Below are positions 1-8,656 of a DNA stretch of 64,000 nucleotides, piece by piece. Position 1 is the first letter of the stretch; every line of letters starts with the position of its first letter. Below the pieces are notes generated by a model that saw only the letters and a list, made by a program, of their open reading frames with translations, was not told where the DNA came from and searched no databases. This DNA comes from Bradyrhizobium sp. Ghvi. Lineage in GTDB: Bacteria; Pseudomonadota; Alphaproteobacteria; Rhizobiales; Xanthobacteraceae. Location: positions 531,001-595,000 of the forward strand of contig NZ_FOVU01000001.1 of NCBI RefSeq assembly GCF_900115265.1, written 5' to 3'. The position numbers were made by a program, and so were the translations under genes.

Positions 1-507
1 CTTGTCGAGGTCCGAATTGCTGACAGGAAGGCCGGTCTCGCCGAGCACGACGCGAGAGCCCTTGATCGCTTCGGCGAACGCCTGATCGTTGCTCGGCAGC
101 GCCCTGAGTTTCTCGCGTGTCGCCTCGTCCAGATTGCGGAAGGTCTCGGCTGCAAGAGCAGGGTTGAGCCGGTCGGGCTCGGGGAACATGACGTCGAAGG
201 CGATGGCGGCGGCACCGAGCCGGGTCAGATTGGTGACGAGCTCGGCGAGCTTGGTTCGCGGCCATGGCCACTGGCCGACCGCCTTCAAGGTCCGATCGTC
301 GATGTCGATGATGATGACGGGCTTTTGGGTCTTATGACGGGGATCGATGCGCTGGTACCAGTCGAAGGCGCGGACGCGCACCTCCTCGACCACTCTCGGA
401 TCGGCGATACGCACGGCCGCAAACACGACCAGCAGCCCAAGGCACACCAGCCGCGCAAAGCCGAACTTTTGCGCGAACCACCGGCGCCAGATCTTGAGAC
501 GTTTCAT
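1..507 (-). CDS. CHASE2-domain sensor protein, N-terminal part (probable adenylate/guanylate cyclase)
   Basis: Partial gene: the ATG is at 507 on the minus strand and the frame stays open to base 1, giving 169 residues. The protein starts with a basic stretch (MKRLKIWRRW), then one membrane segment (about residues 17-27), then a CHASE2-like extracellular sensor with the motifs ADPRVVEEVRVRAFDWYQR, VIIIDIDDRTL and AAAIAFDVMFPEPD. CHASE2 usually sits in front of three membrane helices and a class III cyclase, kinase or GGDEF output, which lies outside the window. It begins 81 bases after the stop of the giant FecR protein gene on the same strand. FecR-domain proteins beside CHASE2 cyclases are a recurrent pairing, so co-transcription is likely. 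The output domain is inferred, not seen. Confidence 0.8.
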   Translation of the reverse strand, partial: MKRLKIWRRWFAQKFGFARLVCLGLLVVFAAVRIADPRVVEEVRVRAFDWYQRIDPRHKTQKPVIIIDIDDRTLKAVGQWPWPRTKLAELVTNLTRLGAAAIAFDVMFPEPDRLNPALAAETFRNLDEATREKLRALPSNDQAFAEAIKGSRVVLGETGLPVSNSDLDK

Positions 508-587
508 ACTGGCTGAATATCACGCTTTAACGACGAATGGCAGTTCCCACCGCACGTCCAGGGCGATCGGCGGTGTCCACGCGGTTC

Positions 588-3500
588 TCAGGAATGAACG
601 ATGAAGTCACTCGCATGGAGGCTGCCGGCTGTGACGCCCTTCAGGAGGATGGTGTCAGCGCTATCGATCGTGATCAGGGTGTCTGCGGAATTTGTCGGCG
701 ACGCCGCGACGTGCTGAGCCATCCAATCGGAAACGCTGTCAGCCGTTACGACTGCTGACAGGTCGATCTGATCCTGATTGGGCGTGAAATTCACGATCGT
801 GTCGTGATTCGAGTTGGCCGCAAACACGAACTGTTCCTGGTACCCCGTACCGAAGAACACATCCTTGCCGGTCGTGCCGCCGAGGCTCGCGTGAGAGTCC
901 GAGTTTTCGGCAAGATTGAAAATCAAATTGATCGTATCGGTCGCGCCGTGACCATCGGCCACCGTCAGCGTGATCTTGCCGGTCGACGGTTCGCCGCTGC
1001 CTTCATTGTAAGTCACCGTGTTCAGCATTGCATTGATGGCAGCAAAAGTACCGGTTCCCGAGGACGGGTTGACGCTGCTGCCCGACTCTGCGGTGGTCCC
1101 CTGAAGCGTGAAGGTTTCATTCGCCGCAGCGTCTGCGTCGGTGACTTCGAGACCGTATACGACGATACGCTCGTCATTCGGTTGTGACACGCTGATGTTG
1201 TCGACGTTGAAGATGGGCGAATCGTTCGCGCCAGTCACACCAACCGTGAGCGTCGCCGTGCCGGTCGCACCATGCACGTCCTTGGTCTGCACCGTGAAGC
1301 TATCGGTGTACTGGCCCGCCGAGAGCGCATCGATCGCGGCGGCGTTCGGAACGTAGCAGTAGCTGCCGTCGGCGCCGACGGTCAGCGCGCCGTACAGGCC
1401 GTTGACCGTCGTCGTCCAATCGTGATCCGCATTGAGGACGGCATAGGTCAGCGTCGCGGTCTCTCCGCTGTCGGCATCAGCGCCCGCCAACTTTCCGGTG
1501 AGGTTCGAGAAGGTATCGGTCGCCGCCGTGTCGGTGAGGGTACCGATATTCAGATTCGACAGGGTCGGAGCATCGTTGGCGCCGGTCACGTCGACGGTGA
1601 ATGTCGCCGTGCCGGTCGCGTCGTGCACGTCCATTGTCTGGATCGTGAACGTATCGGTGTAGGAGCCCGCCGGCAGCGCGTTGATTGCGGCGGCGTCGGG
1701 CACGTAGTCGTAGGTGCCGTTGGCATTGACGGTCAGCGCGCCGTAATGGCCCGCGACCGTCGTCGCTGCGCTGTTGTGCGAGTCGAGCACTGCGTAGGTC
1801 AGCGTCGCCGTCTCGCCGCTATCGGGATCGCTGCCGACCAGCGTGCCGGTGAGGTCGGAGAAGGTGTCGGTGACGGCAGTGTCTACGAGCGTACCGGCCT
1901 CGACCCCCGACAGTGTCGGCGCATCGTTGGTCCCGGTGATGGTGACGGTCACATCCTGCGTCGCCGCGGCACCGTGGTTGTCGGTGAAGGTGACGGTGTA
2001 CACTTGTGTGATGGTCTGACCTTCGGCCAGCGACTGCAGCACCGGATCGTCATCGTTCAGACTGAAGTGCCAGCCCAGCGTAGCGCTGTCGTCGGTATCG
2101 CTGCTGGACTCCGTGACCGACGGGTCGACCGTGAACGTGCCGATATGCGAATCGGCGCCGAAGCCGGATAACGCGGAGCTGACGGATGATGATTTGAACA
2201 CGGCCGTCGCCGTGTGCGTGTCGATCGGATCGGCATCCTTGAACGCCAGCGTGCCGCAGGTCGACAAGGTCGGCGTGGCCGCATCCTCGATCACCCCGCC
2301 GCTGGCGGCCGCCGCATCGCTCGTCACGATCGGCGCGTCATTGGCGCCGTTGATCGTGACCGTGACGTCCTGCGAGACCGTCGCGCCATGATTGTCGGTG
2401 AAGGTGACGGTATAGATTTCGGTGATCGACTGGCCCTGGGCGAGCGACTGCAGCACGGCGTTGCCGTTGTCGAGGCTGAAGTGCCAGCCCAGCGTGGCGC
2501 CATTGTCAGTGTCGGTGTTCAACTCCGTCACCGACTGATCGATCGTGAAGGTCCCAAGCGGTGTATTGTCGTTGAATCCAGGCAGATGCGCGCTTGACGT
2601 AGAGGATTTGAAAGTCGAGCTCGCGGTGTGTGTGTCGATCAGATCGAGGTCCTGGATCGCCAGCGTGCCGTCGATTGACAGCAGGGCGCTCGTATCCTCG
2701 GTCACCGCGCCCGCTGCAGCCGCCGCATTGCTGGTGATGGTCGGCGCGTCGTTGGCACCGTTGATGGTGACCGTGACGTCCTGCGAGACCGTCGCACCGT
2801 GGTTATCGGTGAAGGTAACCGTATAGACCTCGGTAATCGACTGGCCCTGGGCCAGCGACTGCAGCACCGCGTTGCCGTTATCGAGGCTGAAGTGCCAGCC
2901 CAACGTGGCGCCGTTGTTGGTGTCGGAGTTCAGCTCCGTCACCGCCGCATCGATCGTAAAGGTCCCGAGCGGCGTATCATCGCTGAACCCGGGCAGATGC
3001 GCGCTCGATGTGGACGATTTGAACACCGCCGCGGCGGTGTGGGTGTCGATCAGGTCGAGGTCCTGGATCGCCAGCGTGCCGCCGACCAGCAGGGTCAGCC
3101 CGGTGTCTTCGGTCACCGCGCCCGCTGCGGCGGCCGCGTTGCTCGTGATGGTGGGCGCGTCATTGGCGCCCGTGATGACGACCGTGACGTCCTGCGAGAC
3201 TTGCGCACCGTGATTGTCGGTGAAGGTGACGGTATAGATTTGCGTGATGGTCTGGCCTTCGGCCAGCGACTGCAACAGCGGATCGTTGTCGTCGAGGCTG
3301 AAGTTCCAGCCCAGCGTAGCGCCATTGTTGGTGTCGCTGTTCGACTCCGTCACCGACGGATCGATCGTGAAGGTGCCGATATGGGTCGTGCCTTCGCTGA
3401 AACCGGGCAGATGCGCACTCGAGGCCGACGATTTGAACACCGCCGCGGCCGTATGGGTGTCGATCAGGTCGAGGTCCTGGATCGCCAGCGTGCCCCCGGT

Positions 3501-6068
3501 CGATAGCGTCGGCGTGGCCGCATCTTCGGTCACACCGCCCGTTGCGGCGGCCGTGTTGCTCGTGATCGTCGGCGCATCGTTGGTGCCGGTGATGACGACC
3601 GTGACGTCCTGGGTGACTGTGCCGCCGTGATGATCGTCGATGGTGACGGTGTACACTTGCGTGATGGTCTGGCCTTCGGCCAGCGACTGCAGCACCGGAT
3701 CGTTGTCGTCGAGCGTAAAGCTCCACCCAACCGACCCGACCGTGCTCACGCCCGGACTCTCGCTCACCGCCGTCAGCGCAAACGTGCCAATATGGGAACT
3801 GTTGTCGGCGAAGCCAGGCAGATGCGCCGTCGACGCCGTCGATTTCAGAGCAAAGCTCGCGGTGTGGGTATCCGTGAGATCCGGATCGTTGAAGGTGATG
3901 GTGCCGACAGCCGACAAGGTCGCCGCCGCATCCTCCTTCACCGCACCGGTCGGGGTGGTCGATGCCGCCACGATCGTCGGCACATCGTTGGTGCCCTCGA
4001 CGCTGACATCGGCGCCATTGATGGACACCGTGATCGGCGTGTTGACGACGCCGCCGTGGCCGTCGTCGACCTGAACCACGTAATTGAGGACCAACGTCTC
4101 ACCGTCGGCGAGGAAATCGAACAGGCGGTCGGGAACACTGTACGTCCAGGTCGCGAAACCGTTGTTGCTGTTTCCCGCGCCCTGCACAATGGTCAAGGGC
4201 AGCTCGACGGCGGCGACCGCAGCAAGCTGCTCCGGCGTCAGCGATGACGTGATGTCGTGACCATGCGCGTCGAGATATTTGAACGGCTGGGTGGTCGAAA
4301 GCGCCGCGCTGACGATCGGTCGATCCGTCAGATCGACATCGGTGAAGCTCACTGCACCGCTAATGGTGTCCAGCGCGGTGTTGCCGGTCCCGACCTTCTC
4401 GATGACGGTGCCGCCCGACGTTGCGACGGTGGGCTTGTCGTTGGTGCCCGTGATCGTGATGGTGATCGGGATGAACGTGGTTTCGGGCTGGACTGCGAAA
4501 TTGTCGTCGACGCGGACCATGTAGGTCAGCGTCAGCGTTTCACCGGCCGCCAGGAAGTCGAAGACGTGGTCGGGGATCGTGTAGGTCCAGACCGCCGAAC
4601 CGTTGTTGGTGTTGCCGCCTTCAGCAACGACGCTGATCTGGATCTGGGTCGCGGCGATGTCCAGCTTCTGGAGAGCGGAGAGCGAGCCGGTGACATCGTG
4701 CTGGCCGGCGTCCTTGTAGACATAGTTGGGCGCATCGGCGAGATTCACCGACACGGTCGGCCGGTCGCCGAGATTTTGATCGACGAACGTGATCCGGCCG
4801 GACACGGTATCGGGCCCGATGCTGTCGCCGGTCGCATCCGAGTGATCGGCGGTTGCGCTCGTGTGCTCGGTCAGCTTGAACACCGAAGTCACGTTGCCGT
4901 TGGCATCGAGGCTGCGCGCTTGCGGCGGGCCGGGAAAGCGGTCGGCTCCCTTGTCCGACCCACTCAGGCCCGGGCCGGTGCTGTTGTTGCCCGTATTGGT
5001 GAAGGTCGCGGTCGCGGTGGCCCCGGTGTCCGTCTTGATCAAGACGATGTGGCCGTCCTGCGTGATCGTATCGGTGAAGTTCGTGGTGAGCTTGGTGTTG
5101 GTGTTGTTGTCCGTGAACTTCAGCGTGAACACGTCGGTGATCAGCTTCTGCACGTCAGGCGACAGCAGCGCGTTGGTGACGGACACGTTGCCGCCGCTGA
5201 TCTGGATCATCTGGCCGGCCTGGTTGACCGTTGCGATCGGCAGCAAGGTCAGCTTGTCGAACAGGATGTAGGAGCCGGTGGTGCCGTTCGGCTCGACCAG
5301 CACCTGGAAGTTCGCCTGCGGCTGCGGATCGCCACCGCCTGCGGGAACGACGAAATTGATTTCGGTCAGCACCGCCGTGCCGCGGATGCCCATGGTGGCG
5401 ACCGGCGTGTCGATCTTCATGTCGCCATGCTTGGCGGTCTCGCCGGCGACGAAGGTGATGGTGCCCGCAACCAGGCTGAGCAACGAAGAATTGTTCGACC
5501 CGTTGGGATCGTAGACCATCTCGTTCAGCACCATCCGCGCGTTGGAGGACAGGCCGAACACGGTGCCATCGATGAAGGTGACGCCGAGCGTCGAGTCTGA
5601 GCCGGTCGAGACCACGTCGCCCTTCTCGACGTTGTCGCCGTTGTTCAGGATGACCGAGACGCCGTTGCGGATCGCGGTCGCGCTGCCGCTCAGCTTGGTG
5701 ACGTGGCCGATGACCTGCGCCGCGGCGGCACCGGGCGCGGCCTGCGCGACCTGAACGTAGCCGGTGAGCGCGCTGACGATGTCACCGGTGAGATGGGCGC
5801 CGTCGGGCGAAGCGATCGCCGCGCGCTTGTCGCCCCTGAAATAGTCGTGAACGACGAAGTCGTGACCGTCATGGGACAGCACGAGGTCGAGACCGGTGCG
5901 CTTGAACTCGCCGTGGAAGATCAGGTTGGGATCGGCAATGACGACCGCGCCGTCGGGCACGTGGCCGTGGGCTTTGGCAGTAAAGGAATCGATATGGCTG
6001 GAGGCGAGCGAGGGGGAACCCTGCCCGTTCAAGGAGAGCGCGGCGTCAAATTTGCCAGCGTAATTCAA
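588..6068 (-). CDS. Giant FecR-domain / VCBS-repeat protein, type I-secreted adhesin-like
   Basis: 1826 residues, with no Sec signal peptide at the N-terminus. Residues about 40-110 form a leader module ending in an alanine-rich linker (VAQAAPGAAAAQ). Residues about 118-240 are a FecR domain (GDVVSTGSDSTLGVTFIDGT, then TPVATMGIRGTAV). Residues about 410-1640 are a chain of cadherin/Ig-like VCBS repeats ending in GANDAPT or GTNDAPT. The last 90 or so residues carry an acidic type I secretion target region (GTTGKDVFFGTGYQEQFVF, then DQIDLSAV, ending DFIVHS). This architecture fits a surface-retained or secreted LapA-like adhesin. A LapG-like protease gene lies 613 bases away in the opposite direction. 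No type I secretion transporter is in the window. Adhesin role is inference; the domain order is visible. Confidence 0.85.
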   Translation of the reverse strand: MNYAGKFDAALSLNGQGSPSLASSHIDSFTAKAHGHVPDGAVVIADPNLIFHGEFKRTGLDLVLSHDGHDFVVHDYFRGDKRAAIASPDGAHLTGDIVSALTGYVQVAQAAPGAAAAQVIGHVTKLSGSATAIRNGVSVILNNGDNVEKGDVVSTGSDSTLGVTFIDGTVFGLSSNARMVLNEMVYDPNGSNNSSLLSLVAGTITFVAGETAKHGDMKIDTPVATMGIRGTAVLTEINFVVPAGGGDPQPQANFQVLVEPNGTTGSYILFDKLTLLPIATVNQAGQMIQISGGNVSVTNALLSPDVQKLITDVFTLKFTDNNTNTKLTTNFTDTITQDGHIVLIKTDTGATATATFTNTGNNSTGPGLSGSDKGADRFPGPPQARSLDANGNVTSVFKLTEHTSATADHSDATGDSIGPDTVSGRITFVDQNLGDRPTVSVNLADAPNYVYKDAGQHDVTGSLSALQKLDIAATQIQISVVAEGGNTNNGSAVWTYTIPDHVFDFLAAGETLTLTYMVRVDDNFAVQPETTFIPITITITGTNDKPTVATSGGTVIEKVGTGNTALDTISGAVSFTDVDLTDRPIVSAALSTTQPFKYLDAHGHDITSSLTPEQLAAVAAVELPLTIVQGAGNSNNGFATWTYSVPDRLFDFLADGETLVLNYVVQVDDGHGGVVNTPITVSINGADVSVEGTNDVPTIVAASTTPTGAVKEDAAATLSAVGTITFNDPDLTDTHTASFALKSTASTAHLPGFADNSSHIGTFALTAVSESPGVSTVGSVGWSFTLDDNDPVLQSLAEGQTITQVYTVTIDDHHGGTVTQDVTVVITGTNDAPTITSNTAAATGGVTEDAATPTLSTGGTLAIQDLDLIDTHTAAAVFKSSASSAHLPGFSEGTTHIGTFTIDPSVTESNSDTNNGATLGWNFSLDDNDPLLQSLAEGQTITQIYTVTFTDNHGAQVSQDVTVVITGANDAPTITSNAAAAAGAVTEDTGLTLLVGGTLAIQDLDLIDTHTAAAVFKSSTSSAHLPGFSDDTPLGTFTIDAAVTELNSDTNNGATLGWHFSLDNGNAVLQSLAQGQSITEVYTVTFTDNHGATVSQDVTVTINGANDAPTITSNAAAAAGAVTEDTSALLSIDGTLAIQDLDLIDTHTASSTFKSSTSSAHLPGFNDNTPLGTFTIDQSVTELNTDTDNGATLGWHFSLDNGNAVLQSLAQGQSITEIYTVTFTDNHGATVSQDVTVTINGANDAPIVTSDAAAASGGVIEDAATPTLSTCGTLAFKDADPIDTHTATAVFKSSSVSSALSGFGADSHIGTFTVDPSVTESSSDTDDSATLGWHFSLNDDDPVLQSLAEGQTITQVYTVTFTDNHGAAATQDVTVTITGTNDAPTLSGVEAGTLVDTAVTDTFSDLTGTLVGSDPDSGETATLTYAVLDSHNSAATTVAGHYGALTVNANGTYDYVPDAAAINALPAGSYTDTFTIQTMDVHDATGTATFTVDVTGANDAPTLSNLNIGTLTDTAATDTFSNLTGKLAGADADSGETATLTYAVLNADHDWTTTVNGLYGALTVGADGSYCYVPNAAAIDALSAGQYTDSFTVQTKDVHGATGTATLTVGVTGANDSPIFNVDNISVSQPNDERIVVYGLEVTDADAAANETFTLQGTTAESGSSVNPSSGTGTFAAINAMLNTVTYNEGSGEPSTGKITLTVADGHGATDTINLIFNLAENSDSHASLGGTTGKDVFFGTGYQEQFVFAANSNHDTIVNFTPNQDQIDLSAVVTADSVSDWMAQHVAASPTNSADTLITIDSADTILLKGVTAGSLHASDFIVHS
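1913..3985 (-). repeat. Five tandem VCBS-type repeats of about 410 bp inside the giant gene
   Basis: The repeat boundary encoding NDAPT recurs at about 1914, 2332, 2739, 3150, 3569 and (variant) 3977, giving units of 407-419 bp, or about 137 residues. Units share long near-identical stretches such as LAIQDLDLIDTHTA, SSAHLPGF and LQSLA(E/Q)GQ. Two shorter units of about 345 bp (115 residues) lie between about 1220 and 1914. Such similarity invites unequal crossing-over and assembly errors, so repeat number may vary between strains. Confidence 0.85.
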
Positions 6069-6681
6069 CCGGGCACCAAAAAGGGGTTAATATTTATGTA
6101 AGTATCGTTTGCCTAAGCTTGCATATCATTACCAAGTCCTTAGCGAAACCATCCATTGCTTGTGTGATTTCGCGTGACTTGGCGGCCGGTGCCTATGCCT
6201 ATGGCGACATTGCTAGAAGAGCTGAAGCAACACCCGCGACTTTTGTAAACATAGCCTAGCTTATACGAGCACATTTGCCGAGCCTCCATGTATTCCAATG
6301 TATAAGTTTGACGGCGAATACATAGCTCGTCTTTTGCTCATAATACCCCGCGACATCCTGTGGCAAATACGGGACCAAATCTGTGAACCAACTAACAGAA
6401 CCCGCGAAATAGCGACTCGTTAGCTATAACGCCTGGAATCGCGCCTACAACTTCTGCCTGCAATTGACTCCTTTTCGCGGCAGCAGGCCCTCTCCTAGCC
6501 GTCGATTCGTAAAATTTTTCGCAATTTGGACAGGCCCGCTTCAGCCTGCTCCGCGGTTTCGGCGCCCTATCCACGCGCGTTAAACAGAACAAAACGGCCC
6601 GTCTCGCACTATCTCCGCGAAAGCAACAAGCCGGCACGTCGAGGTCGAGGGGACCCAAGCGAAGCCGCAAGGGGATGTCAG
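6069..6681. other. 613-bp divergent intergenic region, locally AT-rich
   Basis: Separates the divergently oriented FecR/VCBS gene and the LapG-like protease. Bases about 6085-6400 are clearly richer in A and T than the rest of the window. No convincing coding sequence was found; the short open frame on the minus strand at 6392-6670 has low-complexity basic composition and no ribosome binding site. The region must hold the promoters of both flanking genes, but no sigma-70 box could be singled out with confidence. Confidence 0.5.
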
Positions 6682-7413
6682 ATGGAGACCGCAGCTCGCC
6701 GGCGCGCCTGGCGCGTCATCATTGCTCTATGCGGATTGATCCTGCTCGGGTCGGTCGCCGATCTTCGTGCCGGCACATTGCTGTCGCCCGGCCCAGGCGT
6801 GCTCGTGCGCAAATCCGCCGAGCCATTCGGCGTGTTCGCCTTTGTCATCTCCGAGGGTGGCCTGCGGCAGAAATGGTTCGCGATGAAAGAGAAGTTCGAC
6901 GACGACATGGTGCAGCTTGCGCTGTGCGACGGCGATCGCGACAATTGCGCCTCGCCCGCGGCGTTGAGACTGCTCGCCATCGTCGACCAGGCCCGCAGCC
7001 GCGAGGGCCGCGCCCGGCTCGGCGAGACCAACCGCGCCATCAACCTCGCCATCCGCGCCGCCAATGACGGCACTGATGACGTCTGGAGCTCGCCGCTCGC
7101 GACCTTCGCGCGCGGTGCCGGCGACTGCGAGGACTATGCCATTGCCAAGCTCGCCGCGCTGCGGCTTGCCGGCATCGCCGCAGAAGATCTCCGCATCGTC
7201 GTGGTGCGCGACGTCAGAGCAGGCGAAGCGCATGCGGTTGCCGCCGCAAGGCTCGACGGCCACTGGCTGATGCTGGACAACCGCCGCATGGCCATGGTCG
7301 AGGACGACAGCGCACGCAGCTACCAGCCGCTGTTCGTGCTCTACCAGTCGGCGGTGCTGAAATATGTCGGCGAGCCCCTGCAGTTCTCGATGGCGACCCC
7401 CGAAACGCATTGA
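6682..7413 (+). CDS. Bacterial transglutaminase-like cysteine proteinase (BTLCP, LapG-like)
   Basis: 243 residues. The ATG at 6682 is preceded by AAGGGG eight bases upstream and opens a signal peptide or anchor (RVIIALCGLILLGSVADLRA), so it is preferred to longer in-frame starts. The papain-like catalytic triad of the BTLCP family is visible: Cys149 in GAGDCEDYA, His184 in GEAHAVAAA and Asp199 in WLMLDN. The acidic pair after the cysteine matches the calcium-binding site known in LapG. In Pseudomonas, LapG is a periplasmic protease that releases the LapA adhesin by cutting near its N-terminus, under control of the c-di-GMP receptor LapD. The divergent neighbour is a large repeat protein, a plausible substrate. 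No lapD homologue is in the window. Confidence 0.85.
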   Translation: METAARRRAWRVIIALCGLILLGSVADLRAGTLLSPGPGVLVRKSAEPFGVFAFVISEGGLRQKWFAMKEKFDDDMVQLALCDGDRDNCASPAALRLLAIVDQARSREGRARLGETNRAINLAIRAANDGTDDVWSSPLATFARGAGDCEDYAIAKLAALRLAGIAAEDLRIVVVRDVRAGEAHAVAAARLDGHWLMLDNRRMAMVEDDSARSYQPLFVLYQSAVLKYVGEPLQFSMATPETH

Positions 7414-7479
7414 ACAAACCCGTTTCGCCGCGTGATTCCTGGCGCTAGCATGTCGCCCTTGATGCGGGGGGCGGCTGGA

Positions 7480-8604
7480 ATGCGATTGATCGTGCTAACT
7501 GTGCTTGCGCTGCTGGCGGTCCCGGCAGCATCAGGTTTCGCGCAATCGGGCGCATCCGCTTCCTCCATCGCCGACAAGCTGCCGCAGTTTTCCAAGAACA
7601 ACTGTCAGCAGATCCGCGACCCCGGCAATCAATTGTTCTGCGGCGACGCTGAGCTGTCCGCGGCCGCCGAGAGGCTGAACACGGCCATCGAGGCGCGGCT
7701 CGCGCGCCTACCCGATCGCCTGCCCGCGATCGAGGAGAACGCGATCTGGAATCGCCAGCGCAATCTCGGCTGCGGCATCGTCGGCCAGAATGCGATCCGC
7801 ACTGAAGATTTCGATCGGGTGAAGGCCTGCCTGCTCAAGGTGACCGAAGATCGCGCCGCGATCCTGCGCGATCCGGATTTCGACTGTCTCGCGGCCAACA
7901 CCGCGGCCGGCGCGCTGATCTGCGCGGATCCCTCGCTGGCGCTGACCGAGACCGAGCTCAACAGCCAGGTGCTCGGCCTGATCGGGAAGCTTGACCCGAC
8001 CGCGGCACGCTTTGCGTTCGCCGAATACGGCCGCTGGACGCGCGAGCGCGATCGCAAGTGCAATCTGGTCGGCAAGGAGAACGTGCCGCTCGAAGAGCTC
8101 GGCTCCGCGGAAGATTGTCTCGCCGATTACCTCAAGCACAAGACCGACGAGATCGCGGCCGCCAAAGGCGATCCGAAGAAAGTGTTCGGCCGGCAGGTCT
8201 CATCCCGGGAGCCCGACACCGACGCCGTCGATTTCTGCGCCGCGCGCATCCACGCCGCCAATTCGTGCGGCAATTTCCTGCGCATCATCAGCGTCCACGC
8301 GCTCGACAGCCAGGCCACGGACCAGGAGGCGCAGGTCACCGGCGAAATCGAGATGGTGGTGCTGGCGCCGTTCACCACCTGCAGCAAGGTCGCCTCGACC
8401 TGCACCGGAACCTGCTGGGACGCGGCCACCGGCCGTCCGCAACCGGGCGCCGCCAACAAGGAGCGCGCCGCAGCCGCCTTCAACGTCACGCGCCGCCTGA
8501 GGATCCAGCGGACGTTTGCCTTCGTGAAGGCCGGCGACGGCTGGCGTTGCCGCGAAGACGAACTGGCGCCGGTGAATTCGGGGACGGCCAGCGGGGGATC
8601 GTAG
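7480..8604 (+). CDS. Secreted LprI-like (DUF1311-type) cysteine-rich protein
   Basis: 374 residues beginning with a clear signal peptide (MRLIVLTVLALLAVPAASGFAQ, start at 7480 after a G-rich stretch). Two upstream in-frame ATGs (7450, 7462) are possible but would bury the signal peptide. The mature protein has repeated cysteine-containing segments (NNCQQIRDPGNQLFCGDAEL; then DCLAANTAAGALICADPSL) typical of the LprI/DUF1311 fold, which in other bacteria includes lysozyme inhibitors. The C-terminal third is a separate beta-rich region with four further cysteines around CSKVASTCTGTCWD. It follows the LapG-like gene by 66 bases and could share its transcript. A precise function cannot be assigned. 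Confidence 0.65.
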   Translation: MRLIVLTVLALLAVPAASGFAQSGASASSIADKLPQFSKNNCQQIRDPGNQLFCGDAELSAAAERLNTAIEARLARLPDRLPAIEENAIWNRQRNLGCGIVGQNAIRTEDFDRVKACLLKVTEDRAAILRDPDFDCLAANTAAGALICADPSLALTETELNSQVLGLIGKLDPTAARFAFAEYGRWTRERDRKCNLVGKENVPLEELGSAEDCLADYLKHKTDEIAAAKGDPKKVFGRQVSSREPDTDAVDFCAARIHAANSCGNFLRIISVHALDSQATDQEAQVTGEIEMVVLAPFTTCSKVASTCTGTCWDAATGRPQPGAANKERAAAAFNVTRRLRIQRTFAFVKAGDGWRCREDELAPVNSGTASGGS

Positions 8605-8613
8605 TGAGCACTT

Positions 8614-8641
8614 ACCCTCCCCTGGAGGGGCAGGGGAGGGT
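8614..8641. terminator. Perfect hairpin between convergent genes (bidirectional terminator candidate)
   Basis: An 11-bp perfect inverted repeat (ACCCTCCCCTG / CAGGGGAGGGT) with a 6-base loop lies between the end of the LprI-like gene (8604) and the end of the liv-type binding protein (8657), which converge. There is no long T-run. A 19-base piece, CTTACCCTCCCCTGGAGGG, recurs after hemA at 38534-38552, so this may be a dispersed repeat that doubles as a terminator. Confidence 0.55.
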
Positions 8642-8656
8642 GAAAGCCACACCGCA

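Noticed and set aside
1272..2171. Long open frame on the plus strand inside the giant secreted protein gene
   Set aside because: Arginine-, glutamine- and histidine-rich composition typical of an antisense shadow in GC-rich DNA, repeated with the VCBS units; no ribosome binding site or recognisable domain.
1913..3985. Regularly spaced repeats considered as a CRISPR-like array
   Set aside because: Units are about 410 bp, in frame, and encode VCBS-type domains; there are no short repeats with unique spacers.
6392..6670. Possible 92-residue protein on the minus strand before the LapG-like gene
   Set aside because: No ribosome binding site, atypical basic composition and no recognisable pattern.
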